Assembly: GCA_016647705.1 (NCBI GenBank)
Contig: JAENRU010000467.1
Coordinates: 1-64,000 of the forward strand
From: Eucommia ulmoides
Lineage: Eukaryota > Streptophyta > Magnoliopsida > Garryales > Eucommiaceae
Reading direction: 5' to 3'
Length of the DNA: 64,000 nt
Translations under genes and position numbers: made by a program
Notes under the pieces: generated by a model
Database searches by the model: none
What the model saw: only the letters and a program-made list of their open reading frames with translations
What the model was told of the DNA's origin: nothing
Part shown: positions 1 to 12,533 of the stretch, in pieces
How positions within the stretch are numbered: the first letter of the stretch is position 1
Layout: each line of letters opens with the position of its first letter

Positions 1-129
1 GTAATTAATATATTCAACACTTAAAATTCAACATTCATAATTTTTAACACTTAAAATTTAAGCGTTTATCAAACTTGACCTTTATTTGTACCTTTATTTT
101 ATTTATTTTTCAAGTCCCTTTTTTGTTTT

Positions 130-1060
130 TGTTTTTGTTTTTTTCCAAACAACCCAGAATCAATCATTCCAAATATTTTTTGTTTCCTCATTTTATTTTA
201 TTTTAATTTCTTGTGATCTATACAATAAAATATGAAATAGTATCATTTAAAATATGAAATAGTATCATTTAAAATATATATTTTAAGTAATTTTATTAGC
301 CACTAGATTTTAAAAATAGGAAACAATTTTTTGGGATATATTTTTTAGAGACATTTCAAAAAACATGGACCACATCCTTCACATTCTATCTATATTTAAT
401 GGATAAGTATCAAATCCCTCAATTCCTCTCTTCTTTATCTTTCAAACCCTTCTTTTTAATTTTTTTAATCCTATACAACCAAAATTATTTTCTTCTTTCG
501 TATGTTTTGTTATTTTATTTTATAAATGATTTAATAAAATATGAAAAAATATATTTTTAGAAGACATTTTAAGAGAAGTTATTAGTCATTAGATTTAAAA
601 ATAAAAAACAGTATATAATTTTCAGAGATAATTTTGAAAGACATTGTTAATAGACATTTTCAAAATATGTGGTCCCTATCCTTTTTTTCCTCTCTATCTT
701 TAATGGACGTTCCTTCTTACTTAACTTTCAATCTCCCTCCCCTTTTTTTCTTTTTTAATTCAAAATAGCCTAAATTCCTTCATCCCGATTTTTATTTTTA
801 TTTTTTATTTATTTTGTGGTCTATGTAATAAATAGGAAATAGTACAATTTCAAAAGATATTTTTAAGAGATAATAGACATTAGATTAAAAAATAAATGTC
901 GAAGATGAAAACTAAATTTGAGAAAAAAAAAATAATTTCACCTAATAAAAAACAAAGTGGGTCTCTTTGTCTATTTCCCTAAAATGTGCAAGTATCTCGG
1001 ATCTCTTTTTCTCTGATATATTTTTTGTCTCTTTTTTTAATATTCAAAAGAGCCTAAAAC
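130..1060. repeat. Diverged ~300-bp tandem triplication
   Basis: Three successive stretches (about 130-485, 486-783 and 784-1060) follow the same order of landmarks. Each has a T-rich lead, then an 'aataaaatatgaaatag'-like block, then 'ttagtcattagattt' with 'aaaaataaaaaaca', then 'agacattt', then a CT-rich tract and an 'aaaatagcctaaa'-like end. The copies differ at many sites, so the duplication is old. The first copy also holds a short internal duplication around 222-285. No coding signal is seen. Confidence 0.6.
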
Positions 1061-2059
1061 CTATACCATATTTTTGTTACTTTATGATATTGCTATGTTC
1101 TTATTTTTAATATAAAATAAATAGATTATTGGAGAAATTAGTGATTATCCTTGAAATAAGTTACTTAATTTTTTATTCTTCTTTTTTTAGCCCATTAATT
1201 AATGTTAACTAATTATTTAATTTTTTAATTAATATCAACTAAATGTTAAATTCATATGAATGTCAACTTAGACTGAAAAATAAATTTGTCTAAAATTAGA
1301 AAATAAAATAAAAAAATAAATAAATAGAGGAATTCAAAATAAAATTGTCAATATTGTTTTATTTTTTGTTGAGTGAAAAAACATCGTATAATTATTATAT
1401 TTATTTTTTAACATTTATTGGCATGTGTTAGTGCATATTTATTAATTTTCTTCTAGCAAAATACAAAATAATTTATGTATAGTGATGAATTTTTTGTTAT
1501 CAAGGTGCAAAACAATTTATATGTATACTACAATATGAAAGGATTTTCTTATAATACTCTAGTATATATTAAACTTTACCTTTTTATTTTATTGCCTAAA
1601 TATTTATGTTATTTTTTAAAATTAAGGTTATTTTTTTAGTCTGAGTCTTCAGGCACATGTAGGCTGGATTAAAATATTAGTTTAGCTGGTATTAATCATT
1701 ATTATATTAATTTTTTTGCAGATCTTAGATATTGAGTTGAAGTATCTTGACTATTTAATACGATTAAAATGCGTAGAACGAAGACATTTGGCTAAATTAT
1801 TCCCAATCGGTATTGGATTGTTGAAAATAGTTTCAACAATCTAGGCTATCTTGTTTCGTTTTCTCTTTAAGAATAGCAAGTCTCAAGCCATTAGTATGAT
1901 ACACTAGAATAACTACAAGAGGACTTATTAGTATAGTAAGGGACCAAACGCGATTATCCTTGATATCCTACATGGTAGCTTTGCTTAATGTTAAAATAAG
2001 ATATCTAAGGTGTGATAGTATTGGTGATCTTCTAACTTAAGCTCTTGAATGTTGCACGT
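1061..2059. other. AT-rich spacer
   Basis: Low-complexity AT-rich DNA with short T and A runs. I see no long frame, no terminal repeats and no RNA-gene signature here. Confidence 0.6.
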
Positions 2060-3295
2060 GTGGGTTGTTATACTATGATAATACTAAATGTTGTTCTCTA
2101 ATCGCAATACTTCAAACGTATTATTTGGGTATATTGGGACATAGATGTGAATATATGAGTATACAAGATATAATCTATCACTCTTAGTAAAAGAGACATG
2201 TCATATGTGATTAGATTTAATATAATTCATCCAAGCCCCTGTCCAGAGATGTGTGACGATTGGTATAGAATTCCAAATGGTTTTATAAGGAATTATATTA
2301 CCAATCAAAATACATATGATTGGACTGTGGATTTTTTACTTAACTATACCTTGTTGGTCCTTTTGAGTACATAAATAGAGAGATCGTATAATACGGTAAT
2401 CATACCTAGAGAGGTTTAGTTGTTGTTGATATTGTTGTAAACTTGGGTACGTTTTCTTGTTTAAATTTCTTCCAACTTGACATGACTTTATTATGTGGGT
2501 AGACGTGACTAACAGTCGAAGAAAATGCCTTAAGAGAAAAAATATTTTCTTTTGGAATGAAACATTTTGAATTGCTCCAATTTTAATAGATTCGTTGATT
2601 AGTAAATCAATTAATGTTTATCATCCATCTTTTGATATGAACCTAAAAGGTCACACACCATAGAAACTTGAGTTAGAAAAGTCCTTGAAAAATGAACTAA
2701 TAGTAATATTGAACTTTGAAAGTTCGAGGGTCAAAGTTCAAATACAAAAAAGAAGGGGTTCAGAGTTTTGAACCCTACCAGATTATATATAAGATGAGAG
2801 ACCTTAATGGCCGCCCAAGTCTTATAATTTTTTTCCCCTCCAGTTTTTCATCTATACTCTCAAAGCGTGTCTATGAGATTTTATTTTCTGATCTCTACTT
2901 GTTGATTTGAATCTTATTACCCCCAAGATTCAAATTAGAGCTACTCCAAATTTGAGGTATTAGATTCATTCTTAGAAATTCAAGGAATACTTTTCTATCC
3001 TAAATTTTCTGTGTGGATATTGTTAGAGGTCTCACTTGTGTTGCTTCTTAGAGGATAAATCTCATCAATCGATTCTATATCATGTCCTGACGTTCTCTGA
3101 AGAGCATATTCAAATCACACCTTGGGAACTACTACCTTTGAGACTAAAGTATTGGAAGAGGTAAATGATATATTAAATGAAATTTAATATTTACCCGTTT
3201 TTTTATGTTAAATGTGGTTTAATTTTTTTTATTTTATTTTTTATATTATGCTGCGTAAATCTTGTGATTTTAATATTTGATTTCCTTTAATTAAT
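2060..3295 (+). repeat. Dispersed ~1.2-kb repeat, copy I
   Basis: This stretch shares a long series of landmarks, in the same order, with 24681-25650. Examples are 'tgttgttctctaa', 'cagtcgaa.aaaatgcctta', 'agtccttgaaaaatgaa', 'tgtggatattgttagaggt' and 'ttgggaactact.cctttgag'. Copy I has an extra block of roughly 285 bp (about 2200-2485) that copy II lacks. It lies directly before gypsy gag-like sequence, so it may be the LTR or leader of that element, but copy II has no gag after it and no primer-binding site is visible. Family not identified. Confidence 0.6.
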
Positions 3296-3300
3296 TTCAG

Positions 3301-4500
3301 AGACACCTATGTAAATACAAGTTGAAAGCCCTCAGCTTGGTAGGATATATTACAACAATCCTTAGCTTTCCAACGAAAGAGACCGATTAGGATGTTGTTA
3401 AAGATGAAGAAGTACATGCAAGAAAGGAATCTTTCTCCGGAGTATGAGAATATATTATTCCAGTAGCACTAAAATTGTTGACAAGGTGGAAGGACGGTTG
3501 ACGTTTATGTCGAAGAGTTCTTTAGGTTGTCGACTCGCATTTACCTAATGGATACAGAAGGCCGCCGAGTTACTAGATTCATTGGTGGGCTGCCAAGACC
3601 AATTCAAGAGTAGTTGGCCCTATTGTACATGGTAAATGATGCCCTCACTTTAGCCATGAAGGTAGATCCACAACTGAATTGTGATAGGTCACAGGGTCAG
3701 TACAACAACCGTAGTAATCTTCCTAAACCATCATGCCTTGTGGTAGATCGTGGAAAGAAGCCAACAATATAGTCTTGAAACTTTAATTGGGCAATATTAG
3801 TGGGTCCGTAAGACCATAGAAAGCAGAAACACTTCGAAAATAAACCCCATTGAATCTCTATGAAAAATCCAGTCTTGACAATTGTTACCGATACAGGCAA
3901 CCAAGTCACAAATAAAACTTCCCAAACTATCCAAAACATGTTGTGAATTTGTTAGGGAAACAAGACAATTGCACCTGAGGAGACCTAAATATTAAGGAAG
4001 AGAGATGGATATTATGATCCCAATGAAAACGAATCTGGAGATTAAAGGAAGTGTCTTCCAAATTTTCTATTTCAGAGACAGATTATGTTGGACCCTAAGA
4101 AGCTGGAGCATCTGCAGTGGTATAGTATTTTTCAAAGCCATTGCACTAAAAATTATGAAATTCGTAAAATTATTGTTGATAGTAGAAGTATTAAAAATAT
4201 TGTGTCTCTAACCATGGTATAGAAATTAGACTTGGAGACTGAAAAACACCAAGCATCATACAAGATTGGTTATATAAACACTCTCTCTGAGACAAAGGTC
4301 CTTGAAACATGCTTTGTTTTTTAATTGGTCAGACTTTCATGGATGAAGTCCTGTGTGACGTGTTCGACATGCATGCATGTCACATGATCCTTGTTAGATC
4401 GTGGAAGAGGGAAGTCAACACCATCCACAAGTTAAGCGATAGTGTGTATGTTTTCCACAAGAATGGTTGAAGGATCATTCTCATTCCATACACAAGTAAA
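3301..4500 (+). mobile_element. Ty3/gypsy fossil, gag to protease fragment
   Basis: Pieces of a Ty3/gypsy polyprotein are visible on the plus strand. A gag segment reads like '.FIGGLPRPIQ' near 3570-3615. A region near 4155-4450 matches the gag-protease zone of chromovirus-like elements, with 'IIVDSRSIKNIVS' and 'KLDLETEKH' followed by a 'DEVLCDV..MHACH' type block. RT, RNase H and integrase are not seen, and no LTR pair brackets it. It is an old, heavily broken fossil with many breaks. It may belong with the repeat just upstream. Confidence 0.65.
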
Positions 4501-6274
4501 AACGTTTCCAATCCTCCTCCTCCTCCCTCTTATTTCTCTTCCTTCTCCTCCTCATTCTTCTTCTTCAATTTTGAATCATCCAATGATTTAGACTTTGATT
4601 TGAGTAACCCCATGTTGCTATAAGTTCTTTATTACTTTTCTTCTTATGGTTTTTATTTTCGGGATACTTGGTTCCAGCATATCCAAAACCATTTCATGTG
4701 AAGCAACGAATTTTGGATATATTGTTCATGGGTCCGTTTGGTTATCGTGTCTTTCCCACGGCTCGTTAGAAATGACTCGTAGAAGCATTTCTATTCAAGC
4801 GGCTTTTCAAAAGGTACAAAAATCATTTGCCAAACAAAGTGACATATTTATACGGCCCATCATCGTCTCTCTCTTTTTCGGTTTTCTTCATATATTTCTC
4901 TTTTGAGTTGTTGAAAGCCATAATCTTGTAAAAAACCTCAATAATATGGATAACTTGTCCCATCAAGTAATGGTAGTCTCCATAATGTTGTGCCTACTCT
5001 TAGTGCTAGATTCCTTAAGAATATTAAAAAAAAAAAAAATGATGAAACACAAATCTAAGCCCTACTTATTTCAACAATGTCTTCCAGACTCCTTAATTGA
5101 GAACTATATTAGTTGCTCGTGCTTCAAAACTCCTGCACGACATTGATATGTTCCCACCAAAGAGAGATTTTTCATGACCATCAAACATGATCCTTTAGTT
5201 GGGTATTTAGTAATTTTAACAACAACAATTGTTGATTAAAGACATAAATAACGGGGAGATTGTTTCGTTGTTACGGATTAGATCATGTAACATTATGTGC
5301 AAACGCTATTCAATCAACCTGGACATAGGATGCTATATTTTTTATTTATAAGCATGAAAAGTCAATACCCAATCCTTAAATATATTCTAATATCACAAAA
5401 TAGAAGGAATTAATGGAAAGATTATTTGGAATTCATTAAGGCGCACCATCCAGACACAAAATTTTGGCTTCCAGATGATTTCCAGTCAAGGAACGAGTAT
5501 TTTGGATAGTTGACTTAATTGTTATATGCTTAGACCTCTGCCCAGATCCATATAGATGCTGCTGTGGGCATCAAAATGCCACATGCACTGTTTTTTGAAA
5601 AATAAAATTGAAACATTAAAAACCATTTAAGCCTATGCAACTCCTACCTCATCAAAATTAGGAGGATTGATTGAAGATCTTATTGGAACAAATATATAAT
5701 CTCCAGCTTCAATATATGTAGGGAACTTAACATCCCCCACTCGATCAATATGTAACTTAGCTAGTATACTACTTTTACTTCTTAGTGATTGCAACTAGAG
5801 AGTGAGGGCAACTGATATGTGGGTAAAGTCCTACTCGCCACATGTTGCCTACTCAATGCAATGTCACCATCTACAAATAAGTTGGATCACGAGCCCATAC
5901 AACCTAGTTTATTGACCTACTGATGTGACAACGATGTCGGTGTCTGTCCTCTACCAAGGTCAACCATCGGCCTAGGCATACTAAGAGTTCCTCATCCTAA
6001 TTAATATAAGCCTTAATCGCTTTGACTACTAGACTTCTTGAAATCTATTTCAGCACTGACTACTCAAAGCTAGGGTTTTAAGAGTGCCTATGGAGGCCAC
6101 TGGGTAATCAGATAGGCCTATCCACGTGCTTCTATTTTGCTTCACCTAACTGGTTAAGAAAATTAACACCCGATTAATGAAACTAACCTCTCACTAGTTA
6201 ATTAACTCACAACTGTCCAATTAGTACCTGCCCGGTGTGACTTTTAAGTATTCAATTACCATTACAATAGTATT
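4501..6274. other. Spacer without recognisable gene
   Basis: Mixed AT-rich DNA with a few open frames under 90 codons that show no family resemblance. The stretch 5780-6270 is slightly richer in GC but has no terminal repeats or coding match that I recognise. A possible tiny MITE lies at 4730-4859 (separate entry). Confidence 0.5.
4730..4859. mobile_element. Possible ~130-bp MITE
   Basis: The left side reads GGGTCCGTTTGGTTATCG. The inverted right side reads GGGCCGTATAAATATG and then TTTGTTTGG. The GTTTGG terminal flavour is common in PIF/Harbinger and hAT MITEs. No clean target duplication is visible, so this is a weak call. Confidence 0.25.
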
Positions 6275-8600
6275 TGTTGAATCCAAGATTTTGATAAACA
6301 ATTAAGTATTAATGTTTTTTATAGAACTAATGATTTTATCAAGTGTTTCAGATTTATAAGTTTCATGTATGTGATTAAGAAGAAGACCTCATGAAGAAAA
6401 TATAAAGGGTGCAAGATGGACGCAATGAAGATGTAAAGAGTTTTGAAAGACCTTGAAGAAAAATAGGTGAAAACAACTCTCTACTTATATACTCTTAATG
6501 CAACCCAAATGAGGATCACACATGGCACTTTAAATGAGTTAATTATATGTGTGTCATAATAAGAAGTGATAAGTTCAAGATCCTAAAATAAGATATTGCA
6601 TGTGCTCCTTCTGTAAAATGAAATTGATAATTGATCTAATTAGAAAACATGTTTTAAAGTATAAAAAAATGAATTTTTTGGGTCAATTCGGTTAACTAAG
6701 AAAAGAAATTGGTCAAGCGAATCAAACGGTAAATTTTGGAGTTGAAATGAGGTGCTATTGAACTAGTCGGTTAACCAAATAAAATTGGTCGGTCAACCGT
6801 TTGATGCAGTAGCTAAATTGGAGAAGGAAGTGAGTACACTGATCTAATCAGTCAACCGAATGAAAGTGGTCGGTCAACCGTTTGAGTCAGTAGGTAAATT
6901 GATGGGAAATTGGATTATTCTAATCCAATCAGTCAACTGATGAAGAGCAATCGGTCGACCGACTGGCCATAAGGCAATGACTGAATTAGGGATCTAGATA
7001 GGTTGATCAACCAACCTGTAGGACTCGGTCAACCGACTGAGCCAGTTGAGAGTTCGAGAAATTTGGTCTCTTAGTAAAAAAACTATTCGTTTTTTATGAT
7101 TCCAAGAGAGGGATTTGGGGGATTTGAACCTAATTGAGATATTATCTACCTATTATGTTATCCCTATTGATTTGGTCCATGTACTTTGAGATTTTTCTAA
7201 TTTAAATGGTTTAATACTTCTATTTCTATGATTTTAAGTTGAAAATAATTTTATAGACTTATTTGAGATAATCAAAAGGTAGTTTTAAGTGAAATACTCC
7301 TGAATTGAAAGGTTATTATATATGGAGTCTAAGAGTATCTTTTAGAGGCATATTTTTGAGAAACTAACCGTTGAAAGGCTTGATATTTGTCTATTAATAT
7401 AGACCTGCGGGAGAGATCAACACATCAAGAACTATCAGTTTGAGTTATTCTAAGAGTGATATTTACGCTAAGATTTTATGAGAAATTTATTCTAAGTTCT
7501 TGATGTAAAGCGCTTGTGGTTTGGCGTCACCGACTTGAGTTTTATTGCTATTCTATCACTATCTTCAGTGTTTCTCGGTGAGATCTATCCAAACTTTGTT
7601 ATTTACCTTGAACTTATATTTTTATTAATTGCTTGGTATAGGATTGTTTAGAAAATCGCTTTAAACTTAAAAAACCTAAAAATTTATTCTAAACGATTTT
7701 TGTTTGATTATTTGATTACGTGCTTAAATTGTGCTACTCACATTATTTATTAATCAAATTTTATTTGCCTCACATTGTCTATCACGTAATAATTATTCGG
7801 GGTCATTAATTGAGTATATTCGTATTAAGGTGGTAGAAATTCCTTATGGAAAGAAACTTACATTTTTTTTGTATTTGTGAATTCGAGCGGATTAGACACG
7901 TTTGAGATAGTGTCTAATCAAGGTAGTTAGGTTTCGATCTTTTTCCTGAGAAAAATGTTAGAACTTGATCTATATCTAGGTAAAAATGTTAGATTATTCT
8001 TTTCTCTTGAAAAAAAATTAGGTTTTGATTTTTTTGATAATTGAATTATTTTTTTGAGTGAACTGTAAAAGTTCATCATTCCTTTTAAAAAGGATAAGTG
8101 AGAGAGTGTTAAGTTTTTCTTTAACCTGGCAAAAAGATAGAATTCATCCTTAGCCTAGGAAAACGGTAATTTGTAAAAATTGATTCTCTGCGTATAAAAG
8201 TATCACTGTGAGTTTGGTTCCTATATGGTAAAGGGATCAAAGGGTTTAGTGGATTGCGAATCTCCGTGGAGCTCGGAAAACTGGACGGAGATAAGACTAG
8301 CTTGATCGAACTAGGATATATCGTTGTGTACTACACTGTTTATTTTTTTATATTGTGTTTGGGTATACACTTAATATCAAACATATATTTCTCTGCGTAA
8401 CTAAGATAATAATTAATTTAGGAAAATTGATTATTTGATATTAAGTGTTTAAAGAAATTAATTGTTTAAATTTTGTACTTACCTAATTCACCCCCTTCTT
8501 AGGTTGCTCTTTGGGCCCACAATATTATCTGTGTTACTTACTCTTGTGACCGTATGGCTTCATCAAAAACCACCACCTCAACTGTAGCTTTTATGTAAGT
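6275..8600 (+). mobile_element. Sirevirus-type Ty1/copia fossil: 5' LTR plus start of gag
   Basis: The LTR appears to run from 6275 (TGTTGAATCC) to 8521 (...GGGCCCACA). Its tail 'cctaattcacccccttctt' is typical of Sirevirus LTR ends. An ATG at 8553 begins a gag-like 'MASSKTTT' start, after which the element is lost. Between about 6685 and 7045 lie roughly ten copies of a TCGGTYRACCGA-like motif. The same LTR family recurs at 24114, 33340, 41157/44300 and, on the minus strand, 57922. It is broken and partial, and looks old from its divergence to the other copies. Confidence 0.75.
6685..7045 (+). repeat. Array of TCGGTYRACCGA-like motifs in the LTR
   Basis: About ten imperfect copies of a short near-palindrome are spaced 20-45 bp apart, for example 'tcggttaacca', 'ggtcggtcaaccg', 'cagtcaaccga' and 'tcggtcgaccgac'. 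The same motif class sits at the matching place in the other LTR copies of the family. Confidence 0.75.
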
Positions 8601-10139
8601 CTCCAAGGAGGACATTTGATTCGCAAAGATTCATCCACCAGCTCTGCAGACTCTCTATTTTAGTAATCCACCTCATCAACTCACTTTATCCATTATTATC
8701 CAATTTTCAGCATAAACGATTGATTTTTTTGGTCAAATTATAATATAGTCTTGTCATTTTTAAAATAGTTCCAACATGTGTTGTAATTGAAACACAATTA
8801 TTTTATTAGATTTTTTGAGATTATTTTTGAACTTTTTTCATTAAGATGGAAAAACGATGAATTGGATCAATTTATTTTTTCCATCTTATATTTGCGTTAG
8901 AATGTCATTTGTCCCTAAATCATTTAGGCCATAGAGAATGTTAGATTATATATAAAAGTTGAGTTGTTTCATAATTTAATTTCCAAAAGGGGAGATTAGG
9001 TCCCTAATTTTAATGATTAGATAAATTTGGGGACCATTGTGTTGTATTTCGGTTTAACAATGTGTGGTCATTATGCTTTTTACCATCAAATATTTTTCTT
9101 GTTCTTTTCCACCAGTTTCTAAGATCATCATTCTGCATTTTGGTATGCTTCGAAGAGTTAATTTTCAATGTTGTACACATAATGCATCACCTGAATATTT
9201 ATACATTTTCCAAACATATAATCATAAAAATATAAATTTTTTCAATAGTTCACTGTGTCTAAACAATCATCATAAACGTATGTAAGGGGATAATCCAAAG
9301 GGAAGGACCATTTGGATGGTGATTATACTTTCCTACACATCATATGGGCTTTTAATAGCAAAATAGAAAACACACGTACTAGGCTAGACAATTAAATTCA
9401 AAGGATGCAAACTCTTCTCATGTCTATATAGTAGAAAGATATGATTATTCTCGTTGCAATTCTTTCTTTATTCAATTCATCCTAATTGACAATCCTTTCG
9501 TTATTCCATCTTACATGACATATTTACAATTTTTTCTTACATTCGTGCACAATACTGTGAAACCGTTTATGTTTATTTTTAAACAATAGTCTTTATTTTT
9601 TTATTCTTTTTAAATTTACTGTTTTGTTTTTGTAGTTAAATTTTATTTACACAAATGATTGTTTAATTTATAAACATTTTGGCGTATCATGGGTTGGTCA
9701 GTTGTAAAATTGAGAACATATACGAAAAACATCAAGATTAAATTCAAACATTAAAGGATATCAATCTTACCGTCTAATCTAGAGATCGCCCTTCTTATTC
9801 TTTTTTCACACCCTTCACAGTCCATATGAGCCAAGATCTCCACAATCTGCAAACAAATAAGAGGGTTTAACTGCAAACTTCTAAGAATATTGTTACAATA
9901 AACACATAAATACATTATTTGTTTCAAATTTTCAACATAGTTTCATTTTCTTCTCTAATATATTAATTAATTTAATTAATGGGTAATTTATTTTGGGCCC
10001 CCAAAGCCCACTATTTCTCACATTTATCCCCATCCATCTTTTTTAATTCATGAAAAGTCCCATTGTAAAAATGTATTATTTTTCTGTCAAAAATACCCCT
10101 TAATTAATTTTTTAATAATAATATTAATCACTATAAAAA
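8601..10139. other. AT-rich spacer
   Basis: No coding family, terminal repeat or RNA gene was recognised. The frame at 9064-9285 is short and compositionally like its surroundings. Confidence 0.55.
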
Positions 10140-10460
10140 ATATTCAATACTCTGTCACAACCATAGTAAATATTTCTATTATTATCACCACCACAGTAAA
10201 TATTTGTTACTGTTCATGTCACTACTACAACAAATATTTGTTAACCACTACCACCAACATAGCAAAAATTACTATAATAGCCACTACCACCACAACAGTA
10301 AATATTAAACTATCATCACCGTCACCACCACATTAAATATTCATCATCACCACCACCCTTACCATCAATATTCACACGATAAATAATATAACAAATCTCA
10401 CAATAAAATATTACAACAATTATTCAAACACAATAGTAAATATTAAAAAATAACATATAT
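10140..10460 (+). repeat. Degenerate minisatellite (TAAATATT with CACCACCAC)
   Basis: The motif 'agtaaatatt' alternates about every 30-50 bp with 'caccaccac'-like triplets, for example near 10190, 10245, 10300, 10330 and 10365. Spacing and sequence are irregular, as expected of an old array. Confidence 0.55.
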
Positions 10461-10559
10461 TACTAAAATAAACAAATTTAATTAAATCAACAATAAATAT
10501 TTAAACTACCCGAGAAAAAAATTATTTTGTTCGTTTAGTGTCAATAATACTATTGTCTC

Positions 10560-10870
10560 ATCTTCTCCGACCGACCCAACCTCTAGATCAGAACCTGTGC
10601 AAAATTACTCGTATAAGTTTCGCTTTACCCTCCCCAATTCCAGTTCCCGAAGAATCGCCATCTCCATGAGCCTCAAATTCAATAACCAAAACCCAACGTC
10701 AACCATGTCTTACCGTAGCCATGTGGAGTGTGAGCACCCAGATTTGGCCAGATCTGGTAGTCGTTGGACGAGATCTGGCCAAATCCAGTGGTCGTCGGAC
10801 CAAATCTAGCAAATCCGACCAGATCCAGCCAAATTGATCTGGTGACCACCACCAATGATAATTTGGTGGT
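10560..10870. repeat. GATCTGGCC-rich patch with small hairpin
   Basis: Short imperfect repeats of 'gatctggccaaatcc' and 'agtggtcgtcggacc' occur between 10738 and 10830. They are followed by a hairpin, 'ccaccaccaa' with 'tttggtggtgg', near 10847-10870. Several frames overlap here on both strands, but none resembles a known protein. The GC content is higher than in the flanks. Confidence 0.45.
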
Positions 10871-11162
10871 GGCTGAACACACACACACATAAAGAGAGAG
10901 AAATAGAGGAAGGGAAAAAGCAAAAGACATAGAGGGCATCAAGAATGAAGTCGACATGAACAAACCGGTAGTGGTGGTAATGGCGACATTTGTGCTTCTT
11001 CGTTGAGGTTCGACCGCCACAACGAACGCCTTTTATATAGAGAGAAAAAGATAGGGAGAGAAGAGAAAAAAAAATTCCTACCATGACGCCTTTGATAGAA
11101 ATAGAAAGAGGGAGAGAAGAGGAAAGGAAACACCATAAACCCCTTTGATATATATATATATA

Positions 11163-11789
11163 TATATAGGTAAACGTACACTTTAAACCCTCTAACTATT
11201 GACACGTTTTTATGTAATCCAATAATTTTTTTTGTTTCAGTTTAAACTCTCTAAGTATGTACTTAGTTTTAAATGATCATTTTATTACATTTTCCATCCA
11301 ATCTAACATAAATGAGGGGTAAAATGATATTTTTCTAATTTTTTTTTTTTAATTTTTATTCTTTTCTTTTCTTTTTTTCTTTTTCTTTTTCACCTCTCTC
11401 TCTACCGCTCAACCCTTTCTCTCTCCTTCCCTCCCCACCGGTTCACCCCCTGTTACGGGGGTGAACCACCCCCATTTATAGTGGTTCACCCCCATAACAA
11501 AGGGTGAACCGACGGGGAAGGAGAGGAAGGGAGAGAGATGGTTGAGCGGTAGAGAGAATGAGAGGTAAAGAAGAAAAAGAAAAAAGAAAAAAGAAAAAAA
11601 AAAGGAAAAAAAATAGAAAAAGACTATTTTACCCCTCAATTTGTTAGATTGGATAAAAAAAATGTAACAGAAAAATCATTTAAAACTAAGTGCATACTTA
11701 GAGAGTTTAAATTGATATGAAAAAACTTATTGGATTACATAAAAATGTGTTAATAGTTAAAGAGTTTAAGATGTATTTTGCCCATATAT
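11163..11789. mobile_element. Foldback (hairpin) MITE, copy 1
   Basis: The two halves of this ~627-bp element are imperfect inverted repeats of each other. The left end runs 'taaacgtacactttaaaccc', then 'ctctaactattgacac'; the right end inverted runs 'gggcaaaatacatcttaaac', then 'tctttaactattaacac'. Both arms then carry 'ctctaagtat', 'acttagttttaaatgat' and a CT-rich (left) or GA-rich (right) tract. The centre (about 11440-11510) is built from GGTTCACCCCC inverted repeats. It sits in a TA-rich microsatellite. The terminal ~60 bp match the element at 52361-53234, so they are one family. It has no coding capacity. Confidence 0.85.
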
Positions 11790-12533
11790 ACATGTGTGTG
11801 TGTGTGTGTCATTATAGATATATAAAAGCAGAAGACATGTAACTAGAATGAAGTATGTACAAACTCTTCAATCTTATTGAATTTTATCAATAAACGGCTC
11901 AAATTGAAACTCTCCACCATCTCTTTAAACATTAGTGGGTGGCTCCAGTACTCTAAAATTGCCTTACAATCTTCGCCTTCACCTTCACTATCAAGCCCCC
12001 CCCCCCCCCCCCCTCCAACACCATTTCTCCTTCAATTTCTCTCTCCTTCTTCCCTCTCTAAAATCACCGCCACCACCAGCAATTCGCGATAGCGACGACG
12101 ATCCACAACGATCTCACTCACTCACTCTCAATCTTTCTCTTACTCTCACTTTCACAAAATCAATGCCAAGATTATTTCTCCTATACTAATATTTTAAACC
12201 CTTTCACAGTCGTTCTCACGATCCACCTCCCACAATTACTTCCATTTCTCACCCCCACCGCCTGCACAGATCGCGTCTCTCTCTCTCCCTTGCTTTTTAT
12301 CTTCCTCTCGCTCTCAGGTCTCCTTCTTGCAAGCCACCGCCGCCACTGCCAAACCATCGCCTTCTTCTTCTACAGGTACATTTATCTTCATCTCTTTCTC
12401 TTTCTATTCCACAGATACATTTATCTTCATCTCTTTTTCTTTCTATTCCACAAGTACGTTTCTCTTTCTCTTTCATTTTGGGTACTCAAGAAATTCTTCT
12501 GATATTGGTTAGTAATGCAATTTACTCAACTTA
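11790..12533 (+). other. Pyrimidine-rich stretch with microsatellites
   Basis: A GT run at about 11793-11808, a C run at about 11996-12013 and long CT-rich tracts dominate. The composition resembles a plant 5' leader, but no start codon with a believable frame follows. A 39-bp tandem repeat lies at 12377-12480 (separate entry). Confidence 0.45.
12377..12480 (+). repeat. 39-bp tandem repeat
   Basis: Two near-identical 39-bp units start at 12377 and 12416 ('tacatttatcttcatctc' and onward to 'ctattccaca'). A partial third unit starts at 12455. Each ends in a 3'-splice-site-like 'ttccacag'. Confidence 0.75.

Noticed and set aside
2716-2910. 64-codon plus-strand frame
   Set aside because: It lies inside a dispersed repeat and is not conserved in the second copy.
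10679-11205. Overlapping minus-strand frames of 74-113 codons
   Set aside because: They cross the GATCTGG patch, an AC/GA microsatellite and the edge of the foldback MITE. Translation is Ser/Leu/Phe-rich and compositional.
12177-12200. TCTCCTATACTAATATT as an alternative Helitron 5' end
   Set aside because: It resembles plant Helitron starts, but the preceding base is T rather than A. The start at 12534 fits the A|T target better. Neither is proven.
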